Source: 55-13 sp037190145
Lineage (GTDB): Bacteria; Armatimonadota; Fimbriimonadia; Fimbriimonadales; Fimbriimonadaceae
Assembly: GCA_037190145.1 (NCBI GenBank)
Contig: JBBCJU010000006.1
Span: 310,001-374,000 of the forward strand
Reading direction: 5' to 3'
Length of the DNA: 64,000 nt
The notes below the pieces were generated by a model. The model was not told the DNA's origin and did no database searches. It was given only the letters and a program-made list of their open reading frames with translations. Positions 17,703 through 26,644 of the stretch are shown here, piece after piece. Every line of letters starts with the position of its first letter. Position 1 is the first letter of the stretch. The translations under genes and the position numbers were made by a program.

Positions 17703-19109
17703 TTATGTTGAGTAGCGGTTCAGAATCTCGTTTAGTTCTGCCGTGCCCCGCATGTTGGGGAGAATCTTGGCTCCTTGCCGTATCAGCATGTGTACGCATT
17801 CGGCATAGGGAGCGTTGCGATCCCACCCGTTCATTGAGCCATATAGGGTGGTACCAAGAGTTGTTCCGCCATAGATGTTTTTTAGTTCTAGGTCAGGATG
17901 GTAGGGAAGTAAGGCCTCCACTCCTTCCAACCAACCTTGAAACCCCGCCCACATGATTGGGGACATCAGCTCGTGATCTTGAGAGTTAATGTCAAATCCG
18001 AGCTCCAACATCAGTTGGACCGAATCGAGCTTTCGATATCTGGCGGCATCACATATTTGGGCAGCGTCCTCGGGCAGCAAAGTGTGAACTGTTGATTGGT
18101 AGGGTGCAGCTAATTCTCGATCAGCTTTCCAAGCGGCGGCAAGAAGCTTAGCTGGAGGCGAACTGATCTCAAAAAGGTATCGAAACGCTGCCTCCTTCTC
18201 TAGATTCAGGGCAACCTGCAATGGACGTAGTGGACCAAGTTCATAAAGATAGATGTGACCACCCGGCGCATTGGCGTGGATAGCGGGCGTGCCCACTTCA
18301 GTCGTTCTTCGATTTAGGCTCTGGGGATCCCTGGATAGATGCTTCCTAATCATCTCCGGATCGTTCAGAGCGATTGAGATAAAAATGTCGGTTGTTGCGC
18401 CATGCTCTACCAATCGGCGAAGAACGGCTTCATCCTTGATTCGCCATTGAGCGGCAGAGGCTTCATGGTCAAAATCACAAGCATCCAGGTCAGCCCCCGC
18501 TGCAACTAGAATATCGACAATCTCGGGAGTCTTAGCGAAATGCAAAGGAAACTGTCCATCGCCCCCGCGCTGGTGAACGATTTCGGCGTTGGTTGAAACC
18601 ATAGCTTGAAGCTCAGGTACAAGTCCAAGGCGCGCCGCAGCATGAGGGGTTAAGGTGGCACCTTTCTTAATTAGGTGGGTGCTTGTGGCTTCGTCTGAAA
18701 AGTCCAATGCACCAAAACTCCCTGCCCACCAGTCGCTTCTTGCGTCAACATCTGCTCCATGCTTCAGAAGCAAATCAATCATGCCGATATCGTTTCGATT
18801 TGCAGCTGCGGCAATTGGAACTTGGCCAAAGCTATCGGGATCATGGGCTCGCACTAAGCCAGGAGCCAAAAGAAGGGCTCTAGTGACTCTATCTTTGTCT
18901 CCGGCGCGAATGGCAGCAAAGAACTCACTGCGACGGCTATCAAAACCTTCCACATACTGTTTGAGCTTTGACCAACTTGCAAAGCCGTATTCCTTGGCGA
19001 CAAGAAACTGGGCTTCTGATAGCTGGGCTATGGCTTGGCTCTTCTTTAGAGCCTTGGCTTCGTTCTTGAGGTGCTCCAGGTTAGGGCGGTCAGGAAGGGA
19101 CTTGGACAT
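17703..19109 (-). CDS. Ankyrin-repeat protein
   Basis: 468 residues, soluble, no signal peptide. The N-terminal 55 residues (LPDRPNLEHLKNEAKALKKS, EYGFASWSKLKQYVEG) match a short domain often placed ahead of ankyrin repeats in bacteria. Ankyrin repeats follow across most of the length: PIAAAANRNDIGMIDLLLKH, PLHFAKTPEIVDILVAAGAD, LRRLVEHGATTDIFIS, and again near 390-450 (SPIMWAGFQGWLEGVEALL). GGAGG lies 7 bases before the ATG. Ankyrin proteins bind other proteins; no partner can be named. Monocistronic. Confidence 0.88.
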   Translation of the reverse strand: MSKSLPDRPNLEHLKNEAKALKKSQAIAQLSEAQFLVAKEYGFASWSKLKQYVEGFDSRRSEFFAAIRAGDKDRVTRALLLAPGLVRAHDPDSFGQVPIAAAANRNDIGMIDLLLKHGADVDARSDWWAGSFGALDFSDEATSTHLIKKGATLTPHAAARLGLVPELQAMVSTNAEIVHQRGGDGQFPLHFAKTPEIVDILVAAGADLDACDFDHEASAAQWRIKDEAVLRRLVEHGATTDIFISIALNDPEMIRKHLSRDPQSLNRRTTEVGTPAIHANAPGGHIYLYELGPLRPLQVALNLEKEAAFRYLFEISSPPAKLLAAAWKADRELAAPYQSTVHTLLPEDAAQICDAARYRKLDSVQLMLELGFDINSQDHELMSPIMWAGFQGWLEGVEALLPYHPDLELKNIYGGTTLGTTLYGSMNGWDRNAPYAECVHMLIRQGAKILPNMRGTAELNEILNRYST

Positions 19110-19252
19110 CGAATAACCTCCATGCGATCGCCTAAGGTCCGCAGTTAGGCCGCATATTGGTTTACGTTTCTAACCTAAGTTGATCGGTAGGCTAAGCCTT
19201 TTCCGCGGACCCGGTTGCGCCCGATGCGCTGAATCCATTATAGCAATAACTA

Positions 19253-19597
19253 TTAACTATGCCTTGTGGAATTTGGACCTTCAACTGTATATGTCTGCTC
19301 TGTCTGAAAGTTTGTAAGGAGATCCTCAATATCGTTTAGGCAAGCAAGCTGGTTCCGGGGAGATGCGGGATGAATATCCAGAGTAATAATCGAGATTCCC
19401 TTTCCAGTTAAGTTCTGTTGATATCTCATTCCCTTATCAACGGTAATGATTGCTTGGAAACCTGCCTTTTGTGCGAGATTCAGTAGATTGCCGTTTTTCT
19501 CGCCCTTCCAACCCATATCTTCTTGATGTACAAAAACAATCGAGGTCGATTTGCCAATGAATTTTCGACTCGTGTTTTCATCAAGTAAGAATTTCAT
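19253..19597 (-). CDS. DUF5615 (PIN-like) toxin candidate
   Basis: 114 residues. The start KFLLDENTSRKF and the later AIITVDKGMRYQQN motif carry the acidic residues expected of the DUF5615 PIN-like family, predicted RNases usually paired with DUF433 proteins. The DUF433 gene lies just upstream, 6 bases away, in the same operon order seen in this family of toxin-antitoxin-like pairs. No separate promoter or SD is evident. Activity is predicted from family only. Confidence 0.8.
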   Translation of the reverse strand: MKFLLDENTSRKFIGKSTSIVFVHQEDMGWKGEKNGNLLNLAQKAGFQAIITVDKGMRYQQNLTGKGISIITLDIHPASPRNQLACLNDIEDLLTNFQTEQTYTVEGPNSTRHS

Positions 19598-19603
19598 TGT
19601 CAG

Positions 19604-19852
19604 CTAAGCTGCTATTTCCCCTACCCCAAGTTGGCTTTTGAGAAGTGAAGATTGATACTGAAGAACTAGTAAAGCGCCTTGTCGAGGCACTGTAGGAAAG
19701 TGATCGAGGATTTCATCAAGGGATAGTCCATCGGCAACGCTATCTAGAAAAACTTCAACCATAACACGAGTTCCTGCGAAGCGAATGGCTCCTGATACTG
19801 TGTCTGGCGTAGACACAAGAACGTCTTTTAACTCCTCTGGAATGTGTTGCAT
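19604..19852 (-). CDS. DUF433 antitoxin-like protein
   Basis: 82 residues. The pattern VSGAIRFAGTRVMVEVFLDSVADGLSLDEILDHFPTV (in part) is the DUF433 core, a winged-helix-like fold thought to bind DNA or the partner toxin. It precedes the DUF5615 gene by 6 bases. TAGAAT (19864-19859) lies 6 bases before the ATG; its TAG is also the stop codon of the cupin gene upstream, so the pair may have its own leaderless promoter at the end of that gene. Confidence 0.82.
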   Translation of the reverse strand: MQHIPEELKDVLVSTPDTVSGAIRFAGTRVMVEVFLDSVADGLSLDEILDHFPTVPRQGALLVLQYQSSLLKSQLGVGEIAA

Positions 19853-19858
19853 GGTTAT

Positions 19859-19864
19859 ATTCTA
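19859..19864 (-). promoter_or_regulatory. -10-like TAGAAT sharing a stop codon with the cupin gene
   Basis: Minus-strand TAGAAT followed after 6 bases by the DUF433 ATG. Its first three bases are the cupin stop codon. It fits the leaderless-start pattern of the window. Confidence 0.5.
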
Positions 19865-20323
19865 TACGCGGATAAATTGACCAACCGACGGATTTTCACT
19901 CAGCTCTGCAACCTGTGCTGGATCGGGCCTTTGAGGGCGATCTCTTTCGGTGGCGACTACGCAAAGGAATCCAAGAGGCTCACCGTTTGTGGCCCGGAAT
20001 TGGTGCCAAGTCATCGGTGGCACATGGATTACATCATTCAATCCTACTTCGGTGATTTTATCTCCAACCATCACTCGTCCAGAGCCTCGATTGATCACAA
20101 CAAGGTGAGCATGTTCGTGTCGCTCTAAAGTCGAATGACCATCGACGCCAACCTCGAAGTACCTGAGTTCAACAGGAAGGGCTTCAATGCCATGAAAAAG
20201 GGTTTGGCGGGTGACACTCTTGAAGATCGTTCCGTCTTCTTTGTAGGGCAGGAGGTCCACACCATCCCAGCGATACTCTCCGTCGGTCTTTACGAATGGA
20301 GGTTGAGAAACTTGAATGGCCAC
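19862..20323 (-). CDS. Cupin domain protein
   Basis: 153 residues from GTG 20323. A single cupin barrel: motif 1 around VDGHSTLERHEHAHLVVINRG in part (His-x-His and Glu metal ligands) and motif 2 around DVIHVPPMTWHQFRA. Such small cupins bind a metal and act as sugar isomerases, oxygenases or sensors; substrate unknown. TATCCT (20335-20330) is 6 bases before the GTG and there is no SD, so the start is assigned as leaderless. Divergent from araA with 59 bases between starts. Confidence 0.8.
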   Translation of the reverse strand: MAIQVSQPPFVKTDGEYRWDGVDLLPYKEDGTIFKSVTRQTLFHGIEALPVELRYFEVGVDGHSTLERHEHAHLVVINRGSGRVMVGDKITEVGLNDVIHVPPMTWHQFRATNGEPLGFLCVVATERDRPQRPDPAQVAELSENPSVGQFIRV

Positions 20324-20382
20324 AGATAAAGGATACCAAGGGGTTTATATTTATCAGAGGCTAATGTCATAACCATTTAGCT

Positions 20383-21846
20383 ATGAACCCCGAGATTTGG
20401 TTTGTTACTGGCAGTCAGCACCTTTACGGCCCCGAAACGTTGAAGAAGGTTGCGGAGAATTCGCAACATATTTCGGCTGCATTGGACTCGGCTGATCAGA
20501 TACCAGTAAAGGTGGTTTTCAAACCCGTTCTAACGGATCCCGAAATGATTCGGAACCTTTGCCAGGAAGCCAATGCCAATCCGAATTGTGCTGGCTTAAT
20601 CCTTTGGATGCATACGTTCTCGCCGGCAAAGATGTGGATTGGAGGGCTTACAAAGCTAAACAAGCCAGTCTGTCACTTGCACACCCAGTTTAATCGTGAC
20701 TTGCCGTGGGATGCCATCGACATGGACTTCATGAATCTGAATCAGGCGGCTCATGGGGATAGAGAAGCCGGACACATTCATACTCGACTTGGTCTTCGCC
20801 GCAAAGTTGTGGTCGGACATTGGTCTGATCCTGAAGTGCTAGATCGGATTGGAGCGTGGAGCAGAGTTGTCCGAGCTTGGAAAGATTTGCAGGGAGCGAA
20901 GTTCTGTCGATTCGGTGACAACATGCGGCAAGTTGCTGTTACTGAGGGCGATAAGGTTTCTGCTGAAACTGTCTTTGGTTTCTCGGTGAACGGTTATGGA
21001 CTTGGCGACTTAGTGAAGGTTGTTAATGAAGTATCTGACAGCTCGGTTGAAAAAGCGATTCAGGGGATATCTGACGAGTATTCGGTTTCAAAGTCAGTCC
21101 TAGACGGCAGCAATCTGAAAGACGCCACTCGCATTTGGTTGGGGATTGAGGCGTTCCTAAAAGACGGTGGGTTTGCTGGATTTACAACTACCTTCGAGGA
21201 TATTCATGGATTATCTCAGCTTCAAGGGTTTGCCGCGCAGCAGTTAATGAAGGCGGGCTACGGCTTTGGAGCAGAAGGCGATTGGAAAACGGCGGCCCTG
21301 CTTCGATTTATGAAGCAAGTGGATGGACAAGGGGGAGCAACCTCGTTTATGGAGGACTACACCTATCACCTCGATCCCGAGCGCCCGCTTGTTCTCGGAG
21401 CGCATATGTTGGAGATTTGCCCATCCATTGCCGCGACAAAGCCCACGGTGGAAGTTCATCCGCTCGGCATTGGTGGAAAGGAAGATCCTGCACGTTTGGT
21501 TTTCGATGCCAAAACTGGTCCAGCGCTGAACGCATCGCTGGTTGATCTTGGCCATCGATTCCGGCTCATCGTGAACGAAGTGGAGGCCGTTTCAGTACTG
21601 CCAATGCCTCACCTGCCTGTTGCCCGCGCAGTTTGGGAGTGTCAGCCTGATTTCAAGACCGGAATCGCGGCATGGATTTATGCTGGCGGTGCCCACCATA
21701 CCGGTTACAGCTACACCGTCAAAACCGAGCATCTGCGCGACTTCGCGGAATTGGCGGGTATCGAGATTGCCGTGATTGATCAAGATACGAATCTGCATTC
21801 CTTCCGTAATGAGTTACGTTGGAATGAAGTCGCCTATAGGGTGTGA
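20383..21846 (+). CDS. araA: L-arabinose isomerase
   Basis: 487 residues, close to the usual 500. Converts L-arabinose to L-ribulose (Mn-dependent). Hallmarks are EIWFVTGSQHLYGPETL at the N-terminus, LILWMHTFSPAKMWIGGL, HLHTQFNRDLPWD, and a C-terminal ARAVWECQPDFKTGIAAWIYAGGAHHTGYSY that includes a metal-ligand His. Conserved Glu and His residues lie in GFTTTFEDIHGL and GAHMLEICPSI. No araB or araD is next to it; GH127 4 kb away may supply arabinose. The ATG has no SD; AACCAT, 6 bases upstream, is a poor -10 match. Confidence 0.97.
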   Translation: MNPEIWFVTGSQHLYGPETLKKVAENSQHISAALDSADQIPVKVVFKPVLTDPEMIRNLCQEANANPNCAGLILWMHTFSPAKMWIGGLTKLNKPVCHLHTQFNRDLPWDAIDMDFMNLNQAAHGDREAGHIHTRLGLRRKVVVGHWSDPEVLDRIGAWSRVVRAWKDLQGAKFCRFGDNMRQVAVTEGDKVSAETVFGFSVNGYGLGDLVKVVNEVSDSSVEKAIQGISDEYSVSKSVLDGSNLKDATRIWLGIEAFLKDGGFAGFTTTFEDIHGLSQLQGFAAQQLMKAGYGFGAEGDWKTAALLRFMKQVDGQGGATSFMEDYTYHLDPERPLVLGAHMLEICPSIAATKPTVEVHPLGIGGKEDPARLVFDAKTGPALNASLVDLGHRFRLIVNEVEAVSVLPMPHLPVARAVWECQPDFKTGIAAWIYAGGAHHTGYSYTVKTEHLRDFAELAGIEIAVIDQDTNLHSFRNELRWNEVAYRV

Positions 21847-21913
21847 CTTTAGATTCATTCTGTTCTCTCTCAGGAAGCATTCAAAAAGGTTGGATAGTCT
21901 AACTGGGAGAGAT

Positions 21914-22636
21914 ATGAAGATACAGCAAATTTTAGGCATAGCCATCGCGTTTAGCGTGGCGGCACTTGTGAGTGCTGGAGAGGTGACCGGAAAGGTTAGC
22001 TATCGAGAACGGATTGCACTTCCGCCTAACTCCATCGTAACCGTTCGCCTAGAGGATGCCACTCGTGCAGATGCTCCCGCCGGTTTGATATCTGAATCGA
22101 AGTTTGTTACGGGTCGCAATCAGGTTCCATTTAGCTTCAAGTTGCCCTATGTGGACTCCGCTATCCAACGTAATCTCCAATATTTTGTTCGGGCCACTAT
22201 TCATAGCGACGGGAAGCTTATCTACACATCTACCGAGGCCTATCCCGTCATCAACAATGGTGTGAAGAAACTTGATGTGCGTCTCATGCGAATCCAAAGC
22301 AATGGCCTAGAGGCAGGGAAGTGGACTTTGTCTGACCTGAATGGTCGAGCCGTAAAGAGCAACAATCGCGGTGGACCATTCATAGAGTTTCATCAGGACA
22401 AAGGCGAGATCAGTTCTAATACTGGCGTTAATGGTTTGGGAGGTACCTATAAGCTTACGGGTAACAAGCTCACCATTAAGCCCGGTGCACAGACCATGAT
22501 GGCAGGACCTCCCGAGATGATGGATCAAGAACGAGCGTTTGTGAATATGCTGAAATCCGTCGATGGTTACCGTGTTAATGGGAACACGCTTGAACTCCTG
22601 AGAGGCAATCGGGTGGTTGCCAAGTTTAGGAAGTAG
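21914..22636 (+). CDS. YbaY-like plus META domain secreted protein
   Basis: 240 residues from ATG 21914. Signal peptide about 1-22 (ending VSAG). Residues about 24-125 match the YbaY/YscW-like fold: GEVTGKVSYRERIALPPNSI, VTVRLEDATRADAPA, QVPFSFKLPYV. Residues about 135-240 match the META domain: GKWTLSDLNGRAV, FIEFHQDKGEI, GLGGTYKLTGNKLTI. This combination is widespread in periplasmic or lipoprotein stress proteins, but here no lipobox Cys is seen. GGGAGAG precedes the ATG, with TAGTCT further upstream. Confidence 0.85.
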   Translation: MKIQQILGIAIAFSVAALVSAGEVTGKVSYRERIALPPNSIVTVRLEDATRADAPAGLISESKFVTGRNQVPFSFKLPYVDSAIQRNLQYFVRATIHSDGKLIYTSTEAYPVINNGVKKLDVRLMRIQSNGLEAGKWTLSDLNGRAVKSNNRGGPFIEFHQDKGEISSNTGVNGLGGTYKLTGNKLTIKPGAQTMMAGPPEMMDQERAFVNMLKSVDGYRVNGNTLELLRGNRVVAKFRK

Positions 22637-22657
22637 GAGCAACCTCAGAAGAGCAAC

Positions 22658-23314
22658 TTACTCAAGTGGAGTCAGGCGAACTTTTCGCCACTCCACTTCA
22701 GAGCCTTCTGCTTGAAGAGCGATTTGTCCCTTTCTAGCGGTGGCGTTGCGTCCATGATTTACAAGGTCACCGTTTACCCAAACGCGAATCTGGTCGGCCT
22801 TGCACTCTACAACCATTCGGTTCCAATCGCCAACAGGGTTCTCTGACTTGTCAGTAAGATTCTGAATCCGTCTAGCTTTATCACCGTCGACTCCCCAAGT
22901 ATCGCGAGGGCCTCTGCGTTGCTCCATATTGGGGACTTCGATGTTCTCGCCAATGCACCAAAAGTCACCCGCGTCGCCAGATTGCATCTGCACCTCAATG
23001 GATTGCGGAAACATCTCGTAAAGACGTCGCTTTTTAGATGCGTGGACCAGCACTCCACAGTTTCCAGGTCGGGCAGAGAATCGGTATTCCACCTCTAGTT
23101 TGTAGTTCTCGTAACTCTTGTCCGTAATGAGATGTCCTCCAGGACTGGCCAGACTCACCAAGAATCCGTTGCGGATGATGAACGGCTTTTGTCCTTTGGG
23201 ATCTTTGTCCAAGGCAGGAACATCCATATGCCATCCCGCCAAATCCTTTCCGTTATACAGATCAATGGGTTTTTCTGGAGCAAGCACGGCAGCGGCGACG
23301 AGCAACGAAAGCAT
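22658..23314 (-). CDS. DUF1080 family (3-keto-disaccharide hydrolase-like) protein
   Basis: 218 residues. A very short N-terminal hydrophobic run (MLSLLVAAAVLAP) serves as signal peptide. Then the DUF1080 concanavalin-like fold: PIDLYNGKDLAGWHM, ENYKLEVEYRFS, NCGVLVHAS, SIEVQMQSGDAGDFWCIG, GDWNRMVVECKADQIRVWVNG in part. Members hydrolyse 3-keto-glycosides. TAGACT (23326-23321) is 6 bases before the ATG with no SD: leaderless. It converges on the YbaY/META gene with 21 bases between stops. Confidence 0.87.
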   Translation of the reverse strand: MLSLLVAAAVLAPEKPIDLYNGKDLAGWHMDVPALDKDPKGQKPFIIRNGFLVSLASPGGHLITDKSYENYKLEVEYRFSARPGNCGVLVHASKKRRLYEMFPQSIEVQMQSGDAGDFWCIGENIEVPNMEQRRGPRDTWGVDGDKARRIQNLTDKSENPVGDWNRMVVECKADQIRVWVNGDLVNHGRNATARKGQIALQAEGSEVEWRKVRLTPLE

Positions 23315-23385
23315 GTCGTGAGTCTATCCTAAGCGGCTATCGAGAGCGTGAAAACTCTTGGAGATCAGTCATCCCATAATAGGTC

Positions 23386-23790
23386 GTGGACGAGTTTCGG
23401 TTCTATCGATGGTTGTTTTATGCCGCTGCTGTTTACAATGCGATTTGGGGCGTGGTGATGGTACTGGCCCCTAATTTTTTGTTTGAGCAGTTAGGAATGC
23501 CGATCCCTAACTATCCTTCGCTTTGGCAGTGCATAGGGATGATGGTCGGGGTTTACGCCATTGGATATTGGCTCATTGCGCGAGATCCGGTGCGCTACGG
23601 TGCCTTTGCGTGGATTGGGTTTTTAGGAAAGCTGTTTGGCCCGATCGGCTTTGTGATGAGTGCTGTGAAAGGAGACTTGCCATGGAGTTTTGGCTGGATA
23701 AATGTCGCTAATGACGTGATTTGGTTAGTGCCGTTTGCTATGTTTTTGGTGAAGATATCCCGTATAGAAAGAGAAAGGAAAATCGTGTGA
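23386..23790 (+). CDS. Small multi-pass membrane protein (134 aa)
   Basis: Four hydrophobic segments (about 8-28, 44-64, 72-92, 102-122) make it an integral inner-membrane protein. Aromatic-rich start DEFRFYRWLFYAAAVYN. The family is widespread in bacteria but unassigned to me. It begins with GTG at 23386; CATAAT lies 5 bases upstream and no SD is present. Its stop overlaps the next gene's start by 4 bases (GTGA), so the two are translationally coupled. Confidence 0.7.
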   Translation: MDEFRFYRWLFYAAAVYNAIWGVVMVLAPNFLFEQLGMPIPNYPSLWQCIGMMVGVYAIGYWLIARDPVRYGAFAWIGFLGKLFGPIGFVMSAVKGDLPWSFGWINVANDVIWLVPFAMFLVKISRIERERKIV

Positions 23791-24128
23791 AGACTGCTAA
23801 CTTACTTGGAGAACTGCGGGCAATCTGCTTAGGTTTTGAAGATGTGGAAGAGCGACTAAGTCACGGTGAGCCAGCTTGGTTTTATCGAGGCAAGAAATTG
23901 TTTGTGATGTTTGCGGACCAACATCACAATGATCGAGTTGCCTTTTGGTGTGCTGCACCGCCAAATGCGCAAGAAGCTTTGATTACTTCAGGGCCGAAGA
24001 AATTCTTTCGCCCACCCTACGTTGGGCACAGAGGCTGGGTCGGGGTTTACTTGGATGTTGAAGTCAAGTGGGATGAAATTCTAGACATTGTGCAAGAAGC
24101 TTACAACGTTGTGGCAGGCAAGAAATAG
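23787..24128 (+). CDS. MmcQ/YjbR-like domain protein
   Basis: 113 residues from GTG 23787, which overlaps the stop of the membrane gene as GTGA. Motifs EERLSHGEPAWFYRGKKLFV, DRVAFWCAAPPN and YVGHRGWVGVYLD are characteristic of the MmcQ/YjbR (DUF419) fold, small proteins of DNA-binding-like fold but unproven function. AAGGA lies just upstream. The longer open frame starting at 23721 lies inside the membrane gene and is less likely. Confidence 0.82.
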   Translation: MKTANLLGELRAICLGFEDVEERLSHGEPAWFYRGKKLFVMFADQHHNDRVAFWCAAPPNAQEALITSGPKKFFRPPYVGHRGWVGVYLDVEVKWDEILDIVQEAYNVVAGKK

Positions 24129-24204
24129 AGACTCGAATTTGAACATTGCTTGCCAAAACGAATCCTATTCTTAATCCAACCACTTAGCTGGACATAATTT
24201 AAGC

Positions 24205-26634
24205 GTGACCGTCAGCCTAATCGCTTTATGTACCCTCATCACGCAGGACAAGACTGAGTTTGTTTCCAAACTGCCAAGTTTGCCGCCAAACCTACACTAT
24301 GTAAACAATCAGGCTCCGCTAAGTCCATCTCCGCTTCAAAAGCTGCCGGTTGGTGCAGTGAAGGGGGAAGGCTGGCTCAAAGTTCAATTGGATCTGCAAA
24401 GGGAAGGATTTGCCGGGCAGTTGGCGCACGTGAGCCGATTTCTCGATATTCAGAACAATGCCTGGATGGGTAATGGTACTGCGCAGCGAGCGGGATGGGA
24501 AGAACTCCCGTATTGGCTAAAAGGGCAGATCTCGCTGGCGTATGTGACTGGCGATCAGAAGATCATTGACGAATGTAAGTCTTGGGTCGAAGGCATTTTG
24601 AAGAGCCAGAAGGAAGACGGCTGGTTCGGACCAGAAGGCAACCGTACTGGATCCCTAGGAACTCCTGATCTTTGGCCAAACATGCTTGCCCAGAGCTTGC
24701 TCCAAACCTATCATGAAGCGACGGGCGATGAGAGAGTCATCAAATTGATGCTCAAATATACGGACTACTTGGCCGCATTGCCCAAGGAGAAATTGGTAGA
24801 TCCTCGTCATTATTGGCATCACCAGCGTGTAGGGGATCAGTTGGCGAGTTTGGTTTGGCTCTACAACCGCACCAAGGAGCCCAAGCTTTTGCCATTGGCC
24901 AAACGTATCCATGAGGCAGGGAATAATTGGACCGCTGGCGTCGCCAATCGCCACGGTGTGAACTTTGCTCAAGGCTTTAGAGAGCCGGCAACTTATTCTC
25001 TCTTCTCAAATCAAACAACCGATTGGAGAGCGACTGAGCGAACTCTCAAGCTCTTTACCGACGAGTTTGGACAATGGCCCGGCGGAATGTATGCGGCAGA
25101 CGAGAACGCCCGGGACGGTAAGACCGACCCGCGTCAGGCTACTGAATCATGCTCCGTTGCCGAAATGATGTTTTCGCATGCGCTACTTATGGAATACAGC
25201 GCAGACCCGAAATGGGGCGACAAGGTGGAAGATGTGACATTCAATTGGATGCCGACCACCATGACTGCCGATTTGAAAGCCCTTCGCTATCTGACCGGAG
25301 CAAACATGGCGGTTTCAGACGAGCCGCCTAAGAGCCCGGGCATTGAGAATGGTGGCCCGATGTTCCTCATGGACCCCAACGATCATAGATGTTGTCAGCA
25401 CAACATCGGTATGGCTTGGCCGTACTTTGTCGAGCGCCTATGGTTTGCCACTAATGGAAACGGTCTACTTGCTGCTGGTCTTTCTCCGAATAGCGTGACC
25501 GCAAAAGTCGGCGCAAAAGGAACCGTCGTGCGCGTAACTACGGAGACAAACTATCCATTTGAAGAACGCGTTCGATTTAGGGTGGAGCCTGAGACTTCAG
25601 TGGAGTTTCCGCTGTCCATTCGAATTCCTAGCTGGGCTAAAAAAGCGACCGTTAAGATCAATGGCAAAGGGATGGGTAGCAGCGAGGGAGGTAAGTTTGC
25701 TTATCTCCATAGAACCTGGAAGAAGGGTGATGTGATTGAGCTTGACCTGCCGATGTCGATTGAAACCAAGTCTTGGGCACAGAGACCGAACACATTGAGC
25801 GTCTACCGTGGTCCTCTGGCTTACTCACTTAAGATTGAGGAAGACTACAAACGGCTGTCTAGACCTAATGGATGGGATGCGTTTGAGATTTATCCCAAGT
25901 CGGCTTGGAATGTGGGCTTGGAAGCCAACCCCAAATTCGAAGTAAAGAAGAGAACTATGAAGAATGGCACTCAGCCATGGGAAGTTGCCAACGCACCTAT
26001 TGAGCTGATAACTACTGGGCGAGAGATTCCTGAGTGGTCCACAGACATGTATGGCCTAGCTGGAACCCTGCAAGCAAGCCCCGCTTTCACAAAGTCTCCG
26101 GCCAAGAAGGTCACATTGATACCCATGGGAGCGGCCCGATTGCGAGTAACCGTGTTTCCAACAGTTAGCACCAACACACAGGCGCAGGTTTGGACTAAAC
26201 CCAAACAAGCTCGCCGCATGATTCCTACGAAATACTCTTACCGAGGTTGGTTTGATAGTGAAGCGGCATTAAGCGATGGATTGTTGCCATCAAACTCGAA
26301 CGACCATGAGATCCCAAGATTTACTTGGTACAACCACAAAGGCACAGAAGAGTGGGTTCAGTACACATTTGAAGCCAATCGAACCTTCCAAGCGAGCCGT
26401 GTCTATTTCTTTGACGACACAGGCCGAGGCGAATGCCGAGTTCCGGAGAACTGGAAACTACAAGTCAAAACAGGTGGAGAGTGGCGAGATGTTGAGATCA
26501 TTGAGCCCTACACAACGGTGAAAGATGGTTGGTCAGAAGTTAAATTTAAGCCAATTGGTGGAACCGAAATTCGCCTAGTAGCGAAGCTAAAACAAGGGTT
26601 CTCAAGCGGAATCTTGGAGTGGGAAGTCAACTAG
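24205..26634 (+). CDS. GH127-family beta-L-arabinofuranosidase-like enzyme (DUF1680)
   Basis: 809 residues. Residues about 45-560 form the (alpha/alpha)6-barrel GH127 domain (GEGWLKVQLDLQREGF, WEELPYWLKGQISLAYVTGD). The zinc-cysteine active site is preserved: Glu314 and Cys316 in TESCSVAEMM, and Cys396-Cys397 in RCCQHNIGM, matching the Glu/Cys3 arrangement of characterised enzymes. The C-terminus adds beta-sandwich domains. The first 15 residues are hydrophobic (a weak signal). GTG start with CATAAT 6 bases upstream. Releases arabinofuranose or a related sugar; araA nearby could use the product. Confidence 0.88.
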   Translation: MTVSLIALCTLITQDKTEFVSKLPSLPPNLHYVNNQAPLSPSPLQKLPVGAVKGEGWLKVQLDLQREGFAGQLAHVSRFLDIQNNAWMGNGTAQRAGWEELPYWLKGQISLAYVTGDQKIIDECKSWVEGILKSQKEDGWFGPEGNRTGSLGTPDLWPNMLAQSLLQTYHEATGDERVIKLMLKYTDYLAALPKEKLVDPRHYWHHQRVGDQLASLVWLYNRTKEPKLLPLAKRIHEAGNNWTAGVANRHGVNFAQGFREPATYSLFSNQTTDWRATERTLKLFTDEFGQWPGGMYAADENARDGKTDPRQATESCSVAEMMFSHALLMEYSADPKWGDKVEDVTFNWMPTTMTADLKALRYLTGANMAVSDEPPKSPGIENGGPMFLMDPNDHRCCQHNIGMAWPYFVERLWFATNGNGLLAAGLSPNSVTAKVGAKGTVVRVTTETNYPFEERVRFRVEPETSVEFPLSIRIPSWAKKATVKINGKGMGSSEGGKFAYLHRTWKKGDVIELDLPMSIETKSWAQRPNTLSVYRGPLAYSLKIEEDYKRLSRPNGWDAFEIYPKSAWNVGLEANPKFEVKKRTMKNGTQPWEVANAPIELITTGREIPEWSTDMYGLAGTLQASPAFTKSPAKKVTLIPMGAARLRVTVFPTVSTNTQAQVWTKPKQARRMIPTKYSYRGWFDSEAALSDGLLPSNSNDHEIPRFTWYNHKGTEEWVQYTFEANRTFQASRVYFFDDTGRGECRVPENWKLQVKTGGEWRDVEIIEPYTTVKDGWSEVKFKPIGGTEIRLVAKLKQGFSSGILEWEVN

Positions 26635-26644
26635 AGTCTTACCA

